Notes under the pieces: generated by a model | Databases searched by the model: none | What the model was told of the DNA's origin: nothing | The model's input: only the letters and a program-made list of their open reading frames with translations | Position numbers and translations under genes: made by a program | Part shown: piece by piece, positions 1 to 8,241 of the stretch | Numbering within the stretch: position 1 is the stretch's first letter | Layout: every line of letters starts with the position of its first letter | Assembly: GCF_011764425.1 (NCBI RefSeq) | Contig: NZ_BLPF01000002.1 | Location: 434,997 to 498,996, forward strand | Length of the DNA stretch: 64,000 nt | Source: Phytohabitans houttuyneae | GTDB lineage: Bacteria; Actinomycetota; Actinomycetes; Mycobacteriales; Micromonosporaceae | Reading direction: 5' to 3'

Positions 1-228
1 CCGGCGCGGACCACCGGTGAGGTCGCGCTGGCGGGCGGCGCGGCGGGCGCGCTGCCGGCTCTGGCGGCGGCCGTGGACCGGGCGGCCTACGCCCCGGAGG
101 AGCCCGACCCCGGGCTGCGCGACCAGGCGTGGGTGGCCGCGGCGCACGTGCGTGCCCAGGTGCGTGCCGGGATGCCGTGGCTCCGTCGCTTGTGGGCGGT
201 GCTCGACCCGCGGCCGCTGCTGCGCTGA
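1..228 (+). CDS. C-terminal fragment of a transglutaminase/DUF4129-type membrane protein
   Basis: This frame is open from the left edge and stops at 226-228, so only the last 75 residues are visible. The tail is rich in Ala and Arg and ends in WLRRLWAVLDPRPLLR. That amphipathic, Trp- and Arg-containing ending resembles the cytoplasmic C-terminus of actinobacterial transglutaminase-like (TgpA/DUF3488-DUF4129) proteins, in which an integral-membrane protein carries an external transglutaminase domain. None of the membrane or catalytic domain lies in this window, so the assignment rests on the tail alone. The next gene lies on the opposite strand, 12 bases away, and is convergent. Confidence 0.45.
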   Translation, partial: PARTTGEVALAGGAAGALPALAAAVDRAAYAPEEPDPGLRDQAWVAAAHVRAQVRAGMPWLRRLWAVLDPRPLLR

Positions 229-240
229 ACGGGGCAGCCG

Positions 241-1212
241 CTACAGCGCCGGCGGAAGGCCGAACGCCTCGAAGTGCTCCGCGCCCAGAAACGAGACGAT
301 GTCCGAGATCAGGTCGCCGTCGAGGGTGAGCACGGTGATCGACCAGGCGCCGTGTTCGGCGCCGGCGTGCGGGCCGACGTAGAACGCGACCGCCGGCTGG
401 CCGTTGGCGCTCACCGGCCGGTACCGCCAGCTGGGGCAGAGGGTCATCGGCACGGCGACGGCGAAGCCGGCCACGGCGGCCCGTCCCCGGTACCAGTGCC
501 GCAGCGGCGGCATCGACCAGGTGACGTCCTCGGTCAGCAGGGCGACGAGGCCGTCGACGTCGCCGTGCCGCAGCGCGCCGGCGAACTCGGTCGCGATCCG
601 CCGCAGGCGTGCGTCGTCAAGCGTGCGGGCGGCGGCTTGCCGGCTCGGCTCGGGCGCCTTCTCCGCCAACACCCGGCGGGCGCGGGCCAGTGCGGAGTTC
701 ACCGACGTCGTGGAGGTCTCCATCATCGCGGCGATCTCGCTCACCGTGAAGCCGACGACGTCGAAGAGCACCAGCGCGGCCCGCTGGTTGCCGGGCAGGT
801 GCTGCAGCGCCGCGACGAATGCCAGCTCCACCGCCTCCCGCCGCTCGTACGTGGCGTAGGGGCCGAGCCAGGCGACCTCGGTGACCGGCTCGTTGCCCTC
901 GACGACCGGGTGGGCGCTGGCCGGGCCGAGGTCGACCGGCAGCGCCCGCCGGCCACGCCGCGCGGCGAGGTCCAGGCTGGTGCGGGTGGCCACCGTGTAG
1001 AGCCACGACCGCAGGCTGCTGCGCCCCTCGAACCCGGTCAGCCCGCGCCAGGCCCGCAGCAGCGCGTCCTGGAGCGCGTCGTCGGCGTCGTGGCTGGAGG
1101 CGAGGATGCGGTAGCAGTGGGCGTGCAGCTCACCACGCAGCGGAGCGACGAGCCGGGTGAACGCCGCGTCGTCCCCGGCCCGGGCCCGGACCAGATCAGA
1201 ATCCTCGTTCAC
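241..1212 (-). CDS. ECF sigma-70 factor with C-terminal SnoaL-like domain
   Basis: The protein has 323 residues and starts at a GTG (VNEDSDLVRA). The long upstream extension of this open frame is GC-driven and lacks codon logic. Region sigma-2 lies at about residues 10-80 (DADDALQDALLRAWRGL, then RSWLYTVATR) and sigma-4 at about 130-185 (LPGNQRAALVLFDVVGF, SVNSALARARR). The last 120 residues form a SnoaL-like cone domain (LLTEDVTWSMPP, ending at FGLPPAL). This layout matches the TIGR02960-type ECF factors, which have no membrane anti-sigma and are thought to be controlled by their own SnoaL tail. It is divergently transcribed from the MDMPI-family gene with 39 bases between the starts, suggesting a shared promoter region. 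Confidence 0.88.
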   Translation of the reverse strand: MNEDSDLVRARAGDDAAFTRLVAPLRGELHAHCYRILASSHDADDALQDALLRAWRGLTGFEGRSSLRSWLYTVATRTSLDLAARRGRRALPVDLGPASAHPVVEGNEPVTEVAWLGPYATYERREAVELAFVAALQHLPGNQRAALVLFDVVGFTVSEIAAMMETSTTSVNSALARARRVLAEKAPEPSRQAAARTLDDARLRRIATEFAGALRHGDVDGLVALLTEDVTWSMPPLRHWYRGRAAVAGFAVAVPMTLCPSWRYRPVSANGQPAVAFYVGPHAGAEHGAWSITVLTLDGDLISDIVSFLGAEHFEAFGLPPAL

Positions 1213-1251
1213 GAGCGACGATTGTGCCCCATCGCCGCGGTCACCATTCGC

Positions 1252-1899
1252 ATGACAACCGATCGCATGACAACCGACGACATCTGGCCGCTCGTCCACG
1301 CCGAGCGCGCCGCACTCGCCGACGATCTCGCGCGGCTGGCCGAGCCGGACTGGGCGACGCCCTCCCTCTGCTCCGCCCTCACCGTCCGCGAGGTGCTGGC
1401 CCACCTGACCGCCGCGGCGAGCCTCACGCCGTTGCGCTGGCTCGCCGGCGTGATCCGCTGCCGCTTCGACTTCGACCGGCAGGTCGCGATGCGGCTCGCC
1501 GAACACCTCGGCACGACCGGCGCCGAGACGCTGGAGAGGTTTCGGGCCGTGGTCGAGAGCACCACCAAGCCGCCGATACCGGTCGTGGCGATGCTGGGCG
1601 AGACGGTGGTACACGGCGAGGACATCCGCCGGCCGCTCGGCATCCGCCAGGCCTACCCGACGCCGACGCTGACCCGCCTCGCCGAGTACTACCGCGGCTC
1701 CGACATGATGGTGCTGGCCAAGGGCCGGATCGGCGGCCTGCGCCTGGAAGCGACCGACGGCCCGTTCCGCACCGGCGAGGGCCCGCTCGTCACCGGGCCG
1801 ACGCTGGCGCTGGTCATGGCGATGACCGGCCGGGGCGCCCACCTCGACGACCTCACCGGCGAGGGACTGGCCACCCTCCGCGAACGCTGTCAGCGCTGA
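1252..1899 (+). CDS. maleylpyruvate isomerase (MDMPI)-family mycothiol-dependent enzyme
   Basis: The product has 215 residues. The N-terminus carries the DinB/MDMPI pattern WATPSLCSALTVREVLAHL, followed later by GETVVHGEDIRRPLG, which supplies the metal-ligand region of the family. These proteins use mycothiol as thiol cofactor in isomerase or thiol-transfer reactions; the substrate here is not known. The start is ambiguous because the first ten codons read MTTDRMTTDD: the same MTTD-encoding string occurs twice, so translation could start at 1252 or 1267. The gene is divergent from the ECF sigma gene, which may control it. Confidence 0.75.
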   Translation: MTTDRMTTDDIWPLVHAERAALADDLARLAEPDWATPSLCSALTVREVLAHLTAAASLTPLRWLAGVIRCRFDFDRQVAMRLAEHLGTTGAETLERFRAVVESTTKPPIPVVAMLGETVVHGEDIRRPLGIRQAYPTPTLTRLAEYYRGSDMMVLAKGRIGGLRLEATDGPFRTGEGPLVTGPTLALVMAMTGRGAHLDDLTGEGLATLRERCQR

Positions 1900-1934
1900 T
1901 CGACGGGTGGCGCCGCCCTGCCACCATCGGCGCC

Positions 1935-3170
1935 ATGCGCAAGATTGTCGTGGCGTTGGTCGGCGTCCTGGTCGTGTCGGGGTGCACCGGTGGCGATCCC
2001 GGCCCGAGCGCCTCGACATCACCCCCGGGACCGTCCCCGAGCACCGGGAGCGGGTCGCCCGAAGCCGCCGTCACCGGCGCACCGGCACCGGCCTGGCGCC
2101 TTGCCGCGCTGCCGGAGCTGGCCGGGCCGACGAGCGTGCTGTGGGACGTCGCGTCGGTCGACGCCACGCACGCGTGGGCCGTCGGCAGCGAGGCGTACTC
2201 GCCCGATCGGCCGGACGACACCGGCACCCCGCTGGTCCTGCAGCGGGACGGGACACGCTGGACCCGCGCGGCGCTGCCGCCGATCGCGTGGCGGGGTCGC
2301 TTCGACCTTGTCGCGGCCGACTCGCCCTCGAACGTCTGGGTTGTCGGCAGCACCGCCGCTCCCCGTCCCGAGGACCAGGTGACGCACGTCCTGCACTACG
2401 ACGGGACGGCCTGGCGCGAGGTGCCGTTTCCGCGGGGCAAGGGCGAGAGCTACGTGCTGATCACCGGGCTCACCGTCGTGAGTGGACACCCGTGGGTGGT
2501 GGGCAACCGCCAGAGCGACGTGATCGTCGAGCAGTGGGACGGCCGCTCGTGGCGGTCGCACCGCTCGCCCGCCGAATGCCGCACCGGCGGCGCGTCCTTC
2601 GGTGGCATGCCGAACTTCTGCACCTTCGCCGCGATCAAAGCCTTTGCCCCGAACGACGTCTGGGCCGCCGGCAACGGCGCGTGGAAGGGCTTCAAGGGCC
2701 CGCTGCTCTTCCACTGGAACGGCGCGGACTGGCGCACCGTCAAGGTAGGCCTCAACGAACGGGACTCGATGTTCCGAGCCCTCGCCGGCCGCTCGTCCGG
2801 CGAGCTGTGGGCGGTCGGCGACGGCGGGCTGGCCGTGCGCGGCGGCAGCGGTTCCTTCGAGGTGCTCCGCGACGCGCCGGAGGGCGAGCTGCCCGACCTG
2901 GCGACGGACCCGGCCGGACTGCCGTGGCTGATCGCCAACTCCCAGGCCTCGAGCGCGGCGCTCGCCGCGTACAGCGCGGGCGCGTGGGTCGGCACGCCCG
3001 CGCCGCAGCCGCCGGACGCGGCCGGCATGAGCCTGCACGGGATCGCGGGCACCCCGGGCAGCCCGCTGATGTTCGCGGTGGGCGCGGCCGATCTGCCCAC
3101 CACGCCGCGCTACCTCAAGGCGGTCGTGCTCGAGTACGCGCCGGACCCCTCGACCAGTTCGCGGGTATGA
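1935..3170 (+). CDS. secreted lipoprotein with WD/Kelch-like repeats
   Basis: The protein has 411 residues. The N-terminus is a lipoprotein signal (MRKIVVALVGVLVVSGCTGG, lipobox VSGC), followed by a Ser/Pro/Gly-rich spacer to about residue 50. The rest contains several degenerate blade-like repeats of the form D-A/S-THAWAVGSE, SNVWVVGST, NDVWAAGNG and GELWAVGDG, each followed by a W-rich strand. That is typical of actinobacterial surface beta-propeller lipoproteins of unknown role. It starts 35 bases after the MDMPI-family gene, on the same strand. No catalytic motif is visible. Confidence 0.7.
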   Translation: MRKIVVALVGVLVVSGCTGGDPGPSASTSPPGPSPSTGSGSPEAAVTGAPAPAWRLAALPELAGPTSVLWDVASVDATHAWAVGSEAYSPDRPDDTGTPLVLQRDGTRWTRAALPPIAWRGRFDLVAADSPSNVWVVGSTAAPRPEDQVTHVLHYDGTAWREVPFPRGKGESYVLITGLTVVSGHPWVVGNRQSDVIVEQWDGRSWRSHRSPAECRTGGASFGGMPNFCTFAAIKAFAPNDVWAAGNGAWKGFKGPLLFHWNGADWRTVKVGLNERDSMFRALAGRSSGELWAVGDGGLAVRGGSGSFEVLRDAPEGELPDLATDPAGLPWLIANSQASSAALAAYSAGAWVGTPAPQPPDAAGMSLHGIAGTPGSPLMFAVGAADLPTTPRYLKAVVLEYAPDPSTSSRV

Positions 3171-3271
3171 CGGGGAAGAGCCGTTCGGATAGTGCCGCCG
3201 AGCCTCGGACATGTTTGGATCGATGCGACCTGGCTCAAGGCCGGTCTCTTTTCGTGTACGGGGGCCCTGGG

Positions 3272-3430
3272 ATGCGCACGCCTTTTCGTGCCGGTATCAC
3301 TGTGCTGGCGCTGACTTGTGGTTCCCTGCTGGGCGTGGTGGGCTACGTCTGTGCCGAAAGCGCCGGCGCCAAGCCGCTGATCGCCAATCGCGGGGCCATC
3401 GGCCCCTGGGAAAAGTTCGTTCTCGGCTGA
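3272..3430 (+). CDS. small secreted peptide resembling the last strand of a fascin-like domain
   Basis: This 52-residue frame begins MRTPFRAGITVLALTCGSLL, a convincing signal or anchor segment, and ends AKPLIANRGAIGPWEKFVLG. The block PLIANRxAIGPWEKF is the hallmark of the fascin/actin-crosslinking-like beta-trefoil domain found in secreted actinobacterial proteins, but only one strand-turn unit is present. A signal peptide attached directly to the repeat end suggests an internally deleted remnant. It could also be a genuine short exported peptide. It lies 13 bases before the start of the membrane-protein gene. Confidence 0.4.
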   Translation: MRTPFRAGITVLALTCGSLLGVVGYVCAESAGAKPLIANRGAIGPWEKFVLG

Positions 3431-3443
3431 GCGGCGGTCCACA

Positions 3444-4301
3444 GTGATCAGTGAAACCATGCCCACCCTTGCCGAGCGGCCGGCTCGCCCGCGGCGGCCG
3501 GCGTCGGTGACAGTCGCCTTCTGGCTCCAGGTCGCGGCGGTCCTGGCGCTGCTCGTCATGGTGGGGTTGACCGTGGCGTACGCGGTGTACTTCGACGGGC
3601 AGATCTCCCGCGTCGCCGAAATGGTCCCGGATGCCGACCCGGACGAGGTGAGCGCCGAGCGGACCGGCAACGTCGTCACCTCGGTGGTCACCGGCGCCCT
3701 GATCCTGGTCGTGGCGGTGTGCCTGGCGGCAACCGCGGTGCCCATGTTTCGGGGCAGCAACGTGGCACGCATCATGGTCTTCGTCGCGGCCGGCGCCCAC
3801 ATCCTGCTGTGTGCCGCACCGTGCATAGGCGGCGCGGCGGTCGCCCCGATCTTCCTGGCGTCCGCCCCCGAGGAGCCGTACCTCGGCGAGGAGCCGTGGG
3901 AGGAGTCGCGGTTCCTCGAAACGCTCTACTCCGAGAGCTTGCCGTTCGAGGACGGCTATTTCCTCGGCATGGCCGCCGGCACCGGCCTCGAGTTGATGCT
4001 CGTCATCGCGGTCGTGGTACTCCTGGTTGTCCCGCCGGCCAACCGCTATTTCGTCCCTCGCCCGCCAGCGCCGGCCTGGGCCGGTGGTTACGTCCTGCCG
4101 GCGGGGACGCTCGTGCCGGCACAGGCGTACCCGCCACCGGCGCCGTGGCCAGCCGGGCCGCCGTGGCCTCGGGCGCCGGCCGGTCCGCATCCCGGGCTCA
4201 CCTACGTCATCTGCCCGGACCCGTCCGCGCACCTGCCACCCCCACCGCGCGACCCCTCACCCATCGATGAGAAGCAGCCCGCTCCCGACAGTGAAGCCTG
4301 A
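3444..4301 (+). CDS. four-helix membrane protein with proline-rich tail, unknown function
   Basis: The protein has 285 residues from a GTG at 3444; an in-frame ATG at 3459 (MPTLAERPARP) is an alternative. Hydrophobic segments are visible at about residues 22-48 (VTVAFWLQVAAVLALLVMVG), 75-97, 105-130 and 170-192. The cytoplasmic or external tail from about 200 is very rich in Pro and Ala (PPAPWPAGPPWPRAPAGP). No family is recognised. Similar short tetraspan proteins with Pro-rich tails are common in actinomycetes and often uncharacterised. There is no clear operon partner: the next gene starts 95 bases later. Confidence 0.6.
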   Translation: MISETMPTLAERPARPRRPASVTVAFWLQVAAVLALLVMVGLTVAYAVYFDGQISRVAEMVPDADPDEVSAERTGNVVTSVVTGALILVVAVCLAATAVPMFRGSNVARIMVFVAAGAHILLCAAPCIGGAAVAPIFLASAPEEPYLGEEPWEESRFLETLYSESLPFEDGYFLGMAAGTGLELMLVIAVVVLLVVPPANRYFVPRPPAPAWAGGYVLPAGTLVPAQAYPPPAPWPAGPPWPRAPAGPHPGLTYVICPDPSAHLPPPPRDPSPIDEKQPAPDSEA

Positions 4302-4396
4302 GCGCGCGGGCCGCTTTCATCGATGTCCCGTCCGTGGTCGAGAATCGACGTGTTCCGGCGCGGTCCTGGGAACGTGAACATGTATCAGGGGTTTGC

Positions 4397-5104
4397 ATGA
4401 AGCTGTCGATCTTGATGCCCGTCTGCAACGAGGCGAAGACGATCGAGGTCGCTGTCAAGCGGGTGCTCGGCGTCGCCTACCCGGTTGACTTCGAGCTGGT
4501 GATCGTCGATGACGGCAGCGGCGACGGTACCGCGGACGTGCTGGCCGCCATCGCCGACGCCCGGGTTCGGGTGATCTCCCATGACCGCAACCGCGGCAAG
4601 GGAGCCGCGATCCGCACCGCCGCCGAGGCGGCGTCCGGCGACTACATGATCATCTGTGATGCCGACCTGGAGTACGCGCCGGAGGAGATCCCGGGCCTGC
4701 TGGCTCCGGTGATCGCGGGCGAGGCGGAGATCGTCTACGGCACCCGCACGTTCGGCAGCCACTCCTCGTTCTCGTTCTGGTACGTCATGGGCAACAAGTT
4801 CGTGACGACCTTCGCCAACGTGATGTTCAACTCCTACATCAGCGATCTGGAGACCTGCTTCAAGCTGATGCCGCTGGAGCTCTACCGCCGGCTCGACATC
4901 AGGTCCGCCGGCTTCGGCATGGAGGCCGAGGCGACGGGCAAGCTGCTGCGGATGGGCCACCGGCCGTACGAGGTCCCCGTCTCGTACCACGCCCGCGGGC
5001 GGGAGCAAGGCAAGAAGATCACCGCCTGGGACGGCATCGAAGCTTTGTGGATCATCACTCGCACGCGGATGGCCCGGCGCCGAATCGCCGCCGTGGCGAA
5101 GTGA
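4397..5104 (+). CDS. family 2 glycosyltransferase, dolichol/polyprenyl-phosphate type
   Basis: The product has 235 residues starting MKLSILMPVCNEAKTIE. It has a GT-A fold with the nucleotide-binding DDGSGDGT, the metal-binding ICDADLEY (DxD-type) and a conserved R-x-F/GSH region. It resembles the soluble DPM1-like enzymes that transfer a hexose from a nucleotide sugar to polyprenyl phosphate on the inner membrane face. The protein ends in a basic helix (TRTRMARRRIAAVAK) rather than a membrane anchor. It is followed 12 bases later by a multi-spanning GT-C-like protein. That pairing fits a system in which this enzyme makes the lipid-linked sugar and the neighbour transfers it outside the cell. 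The sugar is not identifiable. Confidence 0.85.
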   Translation: MKLSILMPVCNEAKTIEVAVKRVLGVAYPVDFELVIVDDGSGDGTADVLAAIADARVRVISHDRNRGKGAAIRTAAEAASGDYMIICDADLEYAPEEIPGLLAPVIAGEAEIVYGTRTFGSHSSFSFWYVMGNKFVTTFANVMFNSYISDLETCFKLMPLELYRRLDIRSAGFGMEAEATGKLLRMGHRPYEVPVSYHARGREQGKKITAWDGIEALWIITRTRMARRRIAAVAK

Positions 5105-5116
5105 CGTAGGCCCGCG

Positions 5117-6760
5117 ATGGACACCGTCTCCGCCACCCGGAGCGATCCGGCGGCGTCACCGGCCGCGGAGCGTGGCCGGTGGTCCGCCCGCGCCCTGGCC
5201 GGCATCCGCCCGCGCATCGCCGACGCCGCCGCCGCGGTGCTGACCGTCGTGCTGCTGCTCGCCGTCCACGACATCCCCGCGATGATCCGCGCCCACTACT
5301 GGCTGGACGAGGCATGGGTCGCCCTGTCGGTGCGGTTGCCGTTGGCCGACCTGCCCGCTGCCACCGCCTCCACGCCGCTCGGCTGGACGGCCCTGCTCCG
5401 CCTCGTGCCAGGCGTGGAACGCCTGCGGCTGCTCCCGTTCGCCTTCCTGGTGGCCGCGGTCCTCATCGCGTACGCGTTCGGACGGTCCCTCGGCTGGGCG
5501 TCCAAGCCGGAGGGTGTGCTCGCCGGCCTGGCCGCGGCGGCTGGTGTGATCATGCTTCCGGCCGGGCACCTGCGGCACGACCTCAAGCAGTACACGGCCG
5601 ACGCCGCGGTCGCACTCGCCCTGATCACGCTGCTCTCCGTCACCGAGCGCCGCTGGTCGCGCCGGCGCCTGGCGGCGATCGTCGCCGTCATCGCTGCCGG
5701 CATGCTGATCAGCCACCCGACCGCCATCATGGCGATCTGCGTGGCCAGTGGACTGATCATCACCACACTGGCCCGCCGGCAGTGGCGCCGGCTCGTCGAA
5801 GCGCTGGTCACCACGGCAGCGGCGGGCGCGGCGGTGCTGCTGGTGTACCTGGGCGTCACCACCCGCGGCCGCAACCAGTCGCTGCAGTCCTACTGGGCCG
5901 ACTACTTCCCCGACCTCGACGACCTGGGGGAGTACCTCGGCCTGCGCATGTCGGAGCTGCAGCACTTCCTCGGGATGCCCTGGCCGCTGCTGCTCGTGCT
6001 CGCCGCCGCGGGCGTGCTCGTGATCGCCCGGACCGGCCGGCCGGCGACCGCGGTGGCACTCGCGCTGCTGCCGGTGGCCCTGGTCGTGCTCGGCCTCACC
6101 GGGGCGTACCCCCTCCTCGACCTGCGCACGTCCCACTTCTTCCTGGTGCTCCTCGCGACTCTTGCCGGCCTCGGCGTGGCGGGTGCCGCGATGGCGGTCG
6201 CGCGGGCGTTCGGTCGCTCCCGGCCGGGGCCGCGGACCGTGGCTGCCGCCGTCGTGGTGGTGGCGGTGTTCCTCACGTTCGCGAACGCCAACCGCGACTG
6301 GCTGCGGCTCGACGACCCCGACAAGAAGACGCCCGCCCACGAGACCGCCCAGGGCGACATCCGGGCCGGGGTCCGCTACATCGAGGCCCACCGGCAGGCC
6401 GGCGACGTCATCGTGGTCAACACGCTCGGCAGCTTCGGCTTCGCGCTCTACTGGACATCCGACCGGCCCGTCCTGGAGCGCAACGCCTACCTCGCGGTCG
6501 GATGGACACCCGGGTACCCAGACAGGTCCAGGATCGTGGTCGTGGCGGACCGTACCGGCGAGGCAACCCAGGCGGCCGTGGCCCGCGCCCAGAAACTCGC
6601 CACCGAACCGGACGCCACCGGGCGAATCTGGCTGGTGCGGACCCACGTCATCCCCGACGAGAAGCACATGTGGAAGGCGGCACTCGCGACCTACGTCGTC
6701 GAGCCCCATCCGGAAGCCGGCGGCCAGGGCGTGGTGGCCACCATCCGGCGCCGCGGCTGA
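5117..6760 (+). CDS. GT-C type integral-membrane glycosyltransferase-like protein
   Basis: The protein has 547 residues with about ten hydrophobic helices. After the first membrane segment comes the GT-C signature region HYWLDEAWVALSVRL, in which the Asp-Glu pair sits in the first external loop, as in PMT/ArnT-type enzymes that use polyprenyl-phosphate sugars. A soluble C-terminal domain follows from about residue 395 (DIRAGVRYIEAHRQAGD). It forms a two-gene unit with the upstream GT2 enzyme, which would supply its lipid-linked donor. The acceptor (protein or cell-wall glycan) cannot be told from sequence. Confidence 0.75.
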   Translation: MDTVSATRSDPAASPAAERGRWSARALAGIRPRIADAAAAVLTVVLLLAVHDIPAMIRAHYWLDEAWVALSVRLPLADLPAATASTPLGWTALLRLVPGVERLRLLPFAFLVAAVLIAYAFGRSLGWASKPEGVLAGLAAAAGVIMLPAGHLRHDLKQYTADAAVALALITLLSVTERRWSRRRLAAIVAVIAAGMLISHPTAIMAICVASGLIITTLARRQWRRLVEALVTTAAAGAAVLLVYLGVTTRGRNQSLQSYWADYFPDLDDLGEYLGLRMSELQHFLGMPWPLLLVLAAAGVLVIARTGRPATAVALALLPVALVVLGLTGAYPLLDLRTSHFFLVLLATLAGLGVAGAAMAVARAFGRSRPGPRTVAAAVVVVAVFLTFANANRDWLRLDDPDKKTPAHETAQGDIRAGVRYIEAHRQAGDVIVVNTLGSFGFALYWTSDRPVLERNAYLAVGWTPGYPDRSRIVVVADRTGEATQAAVARAQKLATEPDATGRIWLVRTHVIPDEKHMWKAALATYVVEPHPEAGGQGVVATIRRRG

Positions 6761-7002
6761 GCCGCGCTGTCACGCCGCGCGGCGCCGCCAGATCACCAGC
6801 AGGCACGCGCCGAGAACGTGCACGACCGCGGCTGTGCGCGGGCTGCCGCTCAACGGGCGCGTGCCGTCGCCCGCGCCGATCCGGCTCCCGACGCATCGGA
6901 CAGCCGTGGCGGACCCGCGACGGCGGCGTGCCCGCCCGCGCCGTAGATCCGCCCCACCAGCACTCACTGCCGTCCACCAATCCGAGGTCCGTACCCAGAA
7001 CT
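6761..7002. other. intergenic region without a convincing gene
   Basis: No convincing gene is seen here. A minus-strand frame at 6770-6967 ends in a short hydrophobic stretch with an RRRAA tail (VVHVLGACLLVIWRRRAA), which could be the decayed end of a membrane protein, but nothing upstream supports it. The right-hand end leads into the promoter and operator of the GntR gene. Confidence 0.4.
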
Positions 7003-7019
7003 TACTACAGTATGTAGTA
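7003..7019. promoter_or_regulatory. palindromic operator TACTACA-GTA-TGTAGTA
   Basis: This is a perfect 7+3+7 inverted repeat. Its right arm overlaps a TATGTA-like -10, so a bound repressor would block the promoter. It is AT-rich compared with its surroundings and lies 112 bases before the GntR start. YtrA-type GntR proteins normally bind such palindromes in their own promoters, so autoregulation is the simplest reading. Confidence 0.65.
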
Positions 7020-7035
7020 GGTAGCCAGCCGTGTT

Positions 7036-7134
7036 ATGACTCATCTTGTTGAGACGATGCTTGCGACATTGGGAGATGGTGGCATGGGCGAGGCTGACCG
7101 CTCGGCGGCGCGGCGTGCGCGGGCCAACCGATGA
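7036..7134 (+). CDS. possible 32-residue leader peptide overlapping the GntR start
   Basis: An ATG 17 bases after the palindrome opens a frame reading MTHLVETMLATLGDGG and ending in RRARANR. Its TGA stop overlaps the ATG of the regulator (ATGA), the classic arrangement for translational coupling. There is no homology evidence, and such frames arise by chance in GC-rich DNA. The position and exact overlap are the only support. Confidence 0.3.
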   Translation: MTHLVETMLATLGDGGMGEADRSAARRARANR

Positions 7135-7496
7135 TCGTCATCGACGCGGCCTCGCCGACGCCGCCGTACGAGCAGCTCCGCGTCCAGCTCGCGAGCCAGA
7201 TCCAGGACCGCTCGCTCGCCGTCGGCACCAGACTGCCCACGGTCCGCCGGCTCGCCGCTGACCTCGGCCTCGCCGTGAACACCGTCGCTCGCGCCTACCG
7301 GGAGCTGGAGGAGGCTGGCCTGATCGAGACACGCGGACGGGCCGGCTCATTCGTCTCGGCCGCCGGCGAGCACGCGCTCGAGCAGGCCCACCGCGCCGCC
7401 CGCGACTACGCGGCGGTCGTCACCAGCCTCGGCATCAACCCCACCGAGGCCATCCGCATCGTCGCGGCGGCACTGGGTCAAGCTTCAATGCCATGA
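7131..7496 (+). CDS. GntR-family (YtrA subfamily) transcriptional regulator
   Basis: The protein has 121 residues with the winged helix-turn-helix at the N-terminus (PYEQLRVQLASQI, LPTVRRLAADLGLAVNTVARAY, ELEEAGLIETRGRAGSFV). Only about 45 residues follow it, too few for a FadR or MocR effector domain, which defines the short YtrA subfamily. YtrA regulators usually control neighbouring ABC exporters. Here the adjacent ABC/two-component operon lies downstream on the opposite strand, convergently, so it is not obviously co-transcribed. The palindrome at 7003-7019 is the likely operator. Confidence 0.85.
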   Translation: MIVIDAASPTPPYEQLRVQLASQIQDRSLAVGTRLPTVRRLAADLGLAVNTVARAYRELEEAGLIETRGRAGSFVSAAGEHALEQAHRAARDYAAVVTSLGINPTEAIRIVAAALGQASMP

Positions 7497-7572
7497 CCAT
7501 CAGGGGTACGGCTCCGAAGTGCTCGCCGGCCCGACGACGACGAGGAACCCCAGCGCGGCGTGCGGCCGGCCG

Positions 7573-8241
7573 TCAGGAGGGGGAGCGGGCGAAGCCGGTC
7601 TGGTAGGCGAGTACGACGAGTTGGGCCCGGTCCCGCACACTCAGCTTCGCCATGATCCTGTTGACGTGCGTCTTCGCGGTCAGTGGGGACACGTAGAGGC
7701 GTGCGGCGATCGCGTCGTTGGAGAGTCCGGCGGCGACGAGGGTGAGCACCTCGCGCTCGCGTTCGGTCAGGGTGGCCAGCGCGGCCGGTGCGTCGCCGGC
7801 GGCCGGTTCGGGACTGGCGAGGTACCGGGCGATGAGCGCCTTGGTGGCCTTCGGCGACAGCAGTGCCTCGCCACCGGCGACGACCCGGATGGCGTCGAGC
7901 AGGTCGGCCGGCTCGACGCCTTTGCCGAGGAAGCCGCTGGCCCCGCTGCGCAGAGCCTGGAACACGTACTCGTCGGCCTCGAACGTGGTCAGGATCAGCA
8001 CCCGTACCCCGGCCAGGGTCTCGTCGGCGGTGATGGCCCGGGTGGCGGCGAGGCCGTCCAGGTCGGGCATGCGGATGTCCATCAGGACGACGTCGGCGTG
8101 GGTCTCGCGGGCCAGCCGCACCGCCTCGTGCCCGTTCGTCGCCTCGCCCACGACCTCCAGGTCGGGTGCGTTCTGGATCAGCATGCGGAACCCGGCCCGG
8201 ATGAGGGTCTGGTCGTCGGCGAGTAGCACGCGGATGCTCAT
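7573..8241 (-). CDS. NarL/LuxR-family response regulator
   Basis: The protein has 222 residues. The receiver domain starts MSIRVLLADDQ, with the phospho-acceptor Asp in DVVLMDIRMPDLDG and the conserved Lys in GFLGKG. A LuxR-type DNA-binding domain occupies the last 65 residues (LTEREREVLTLVAAGLSNDAIAARL, TAKTHVNRIMAKL). Its start overlaps the stop of the kinase gene by four bases (ATGA), so the pair is translationally coupled. It is the last gene of a four-gene operon and probably controls the ABC transporter genes at its head. Confidence 0.92.
   Translation of the reverse strand: MSIRVLLADDQTLIRAGFRMLIQNAPDLEVVGEATNGHEAVRLARETHADVVLMDIRMPDLDGLAATRAITADETLAGVRVLILTTFEADEYVFQALRSGASGFLGKGVEPADLLDAIRVVAGGEALLSPKATKALIARYLASPEPAAGDAPAALATLTEREREVLTLVAAGLSNDAIAARLYVSPLTAKTHVNRIMAKLSVRDRAQLVVLAYQTGFARSPS

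Noticed and set aside
1252-1278. Repeated MTTD-encoding string as a possible mobile or duplicated element
   Set aside because: It is a 15-base local duplication at the start codon only, most simply a choice of two starts.
6770-6967. Possible minus-strand membrane-protein fragment ending in a hydrophobic helix
   Set aside because: Only one hydrophobic stretch, no domain, no ribosome-binding site and heavily Arg-rich upstream sequence; kept only as a remark in the intergenic entry.
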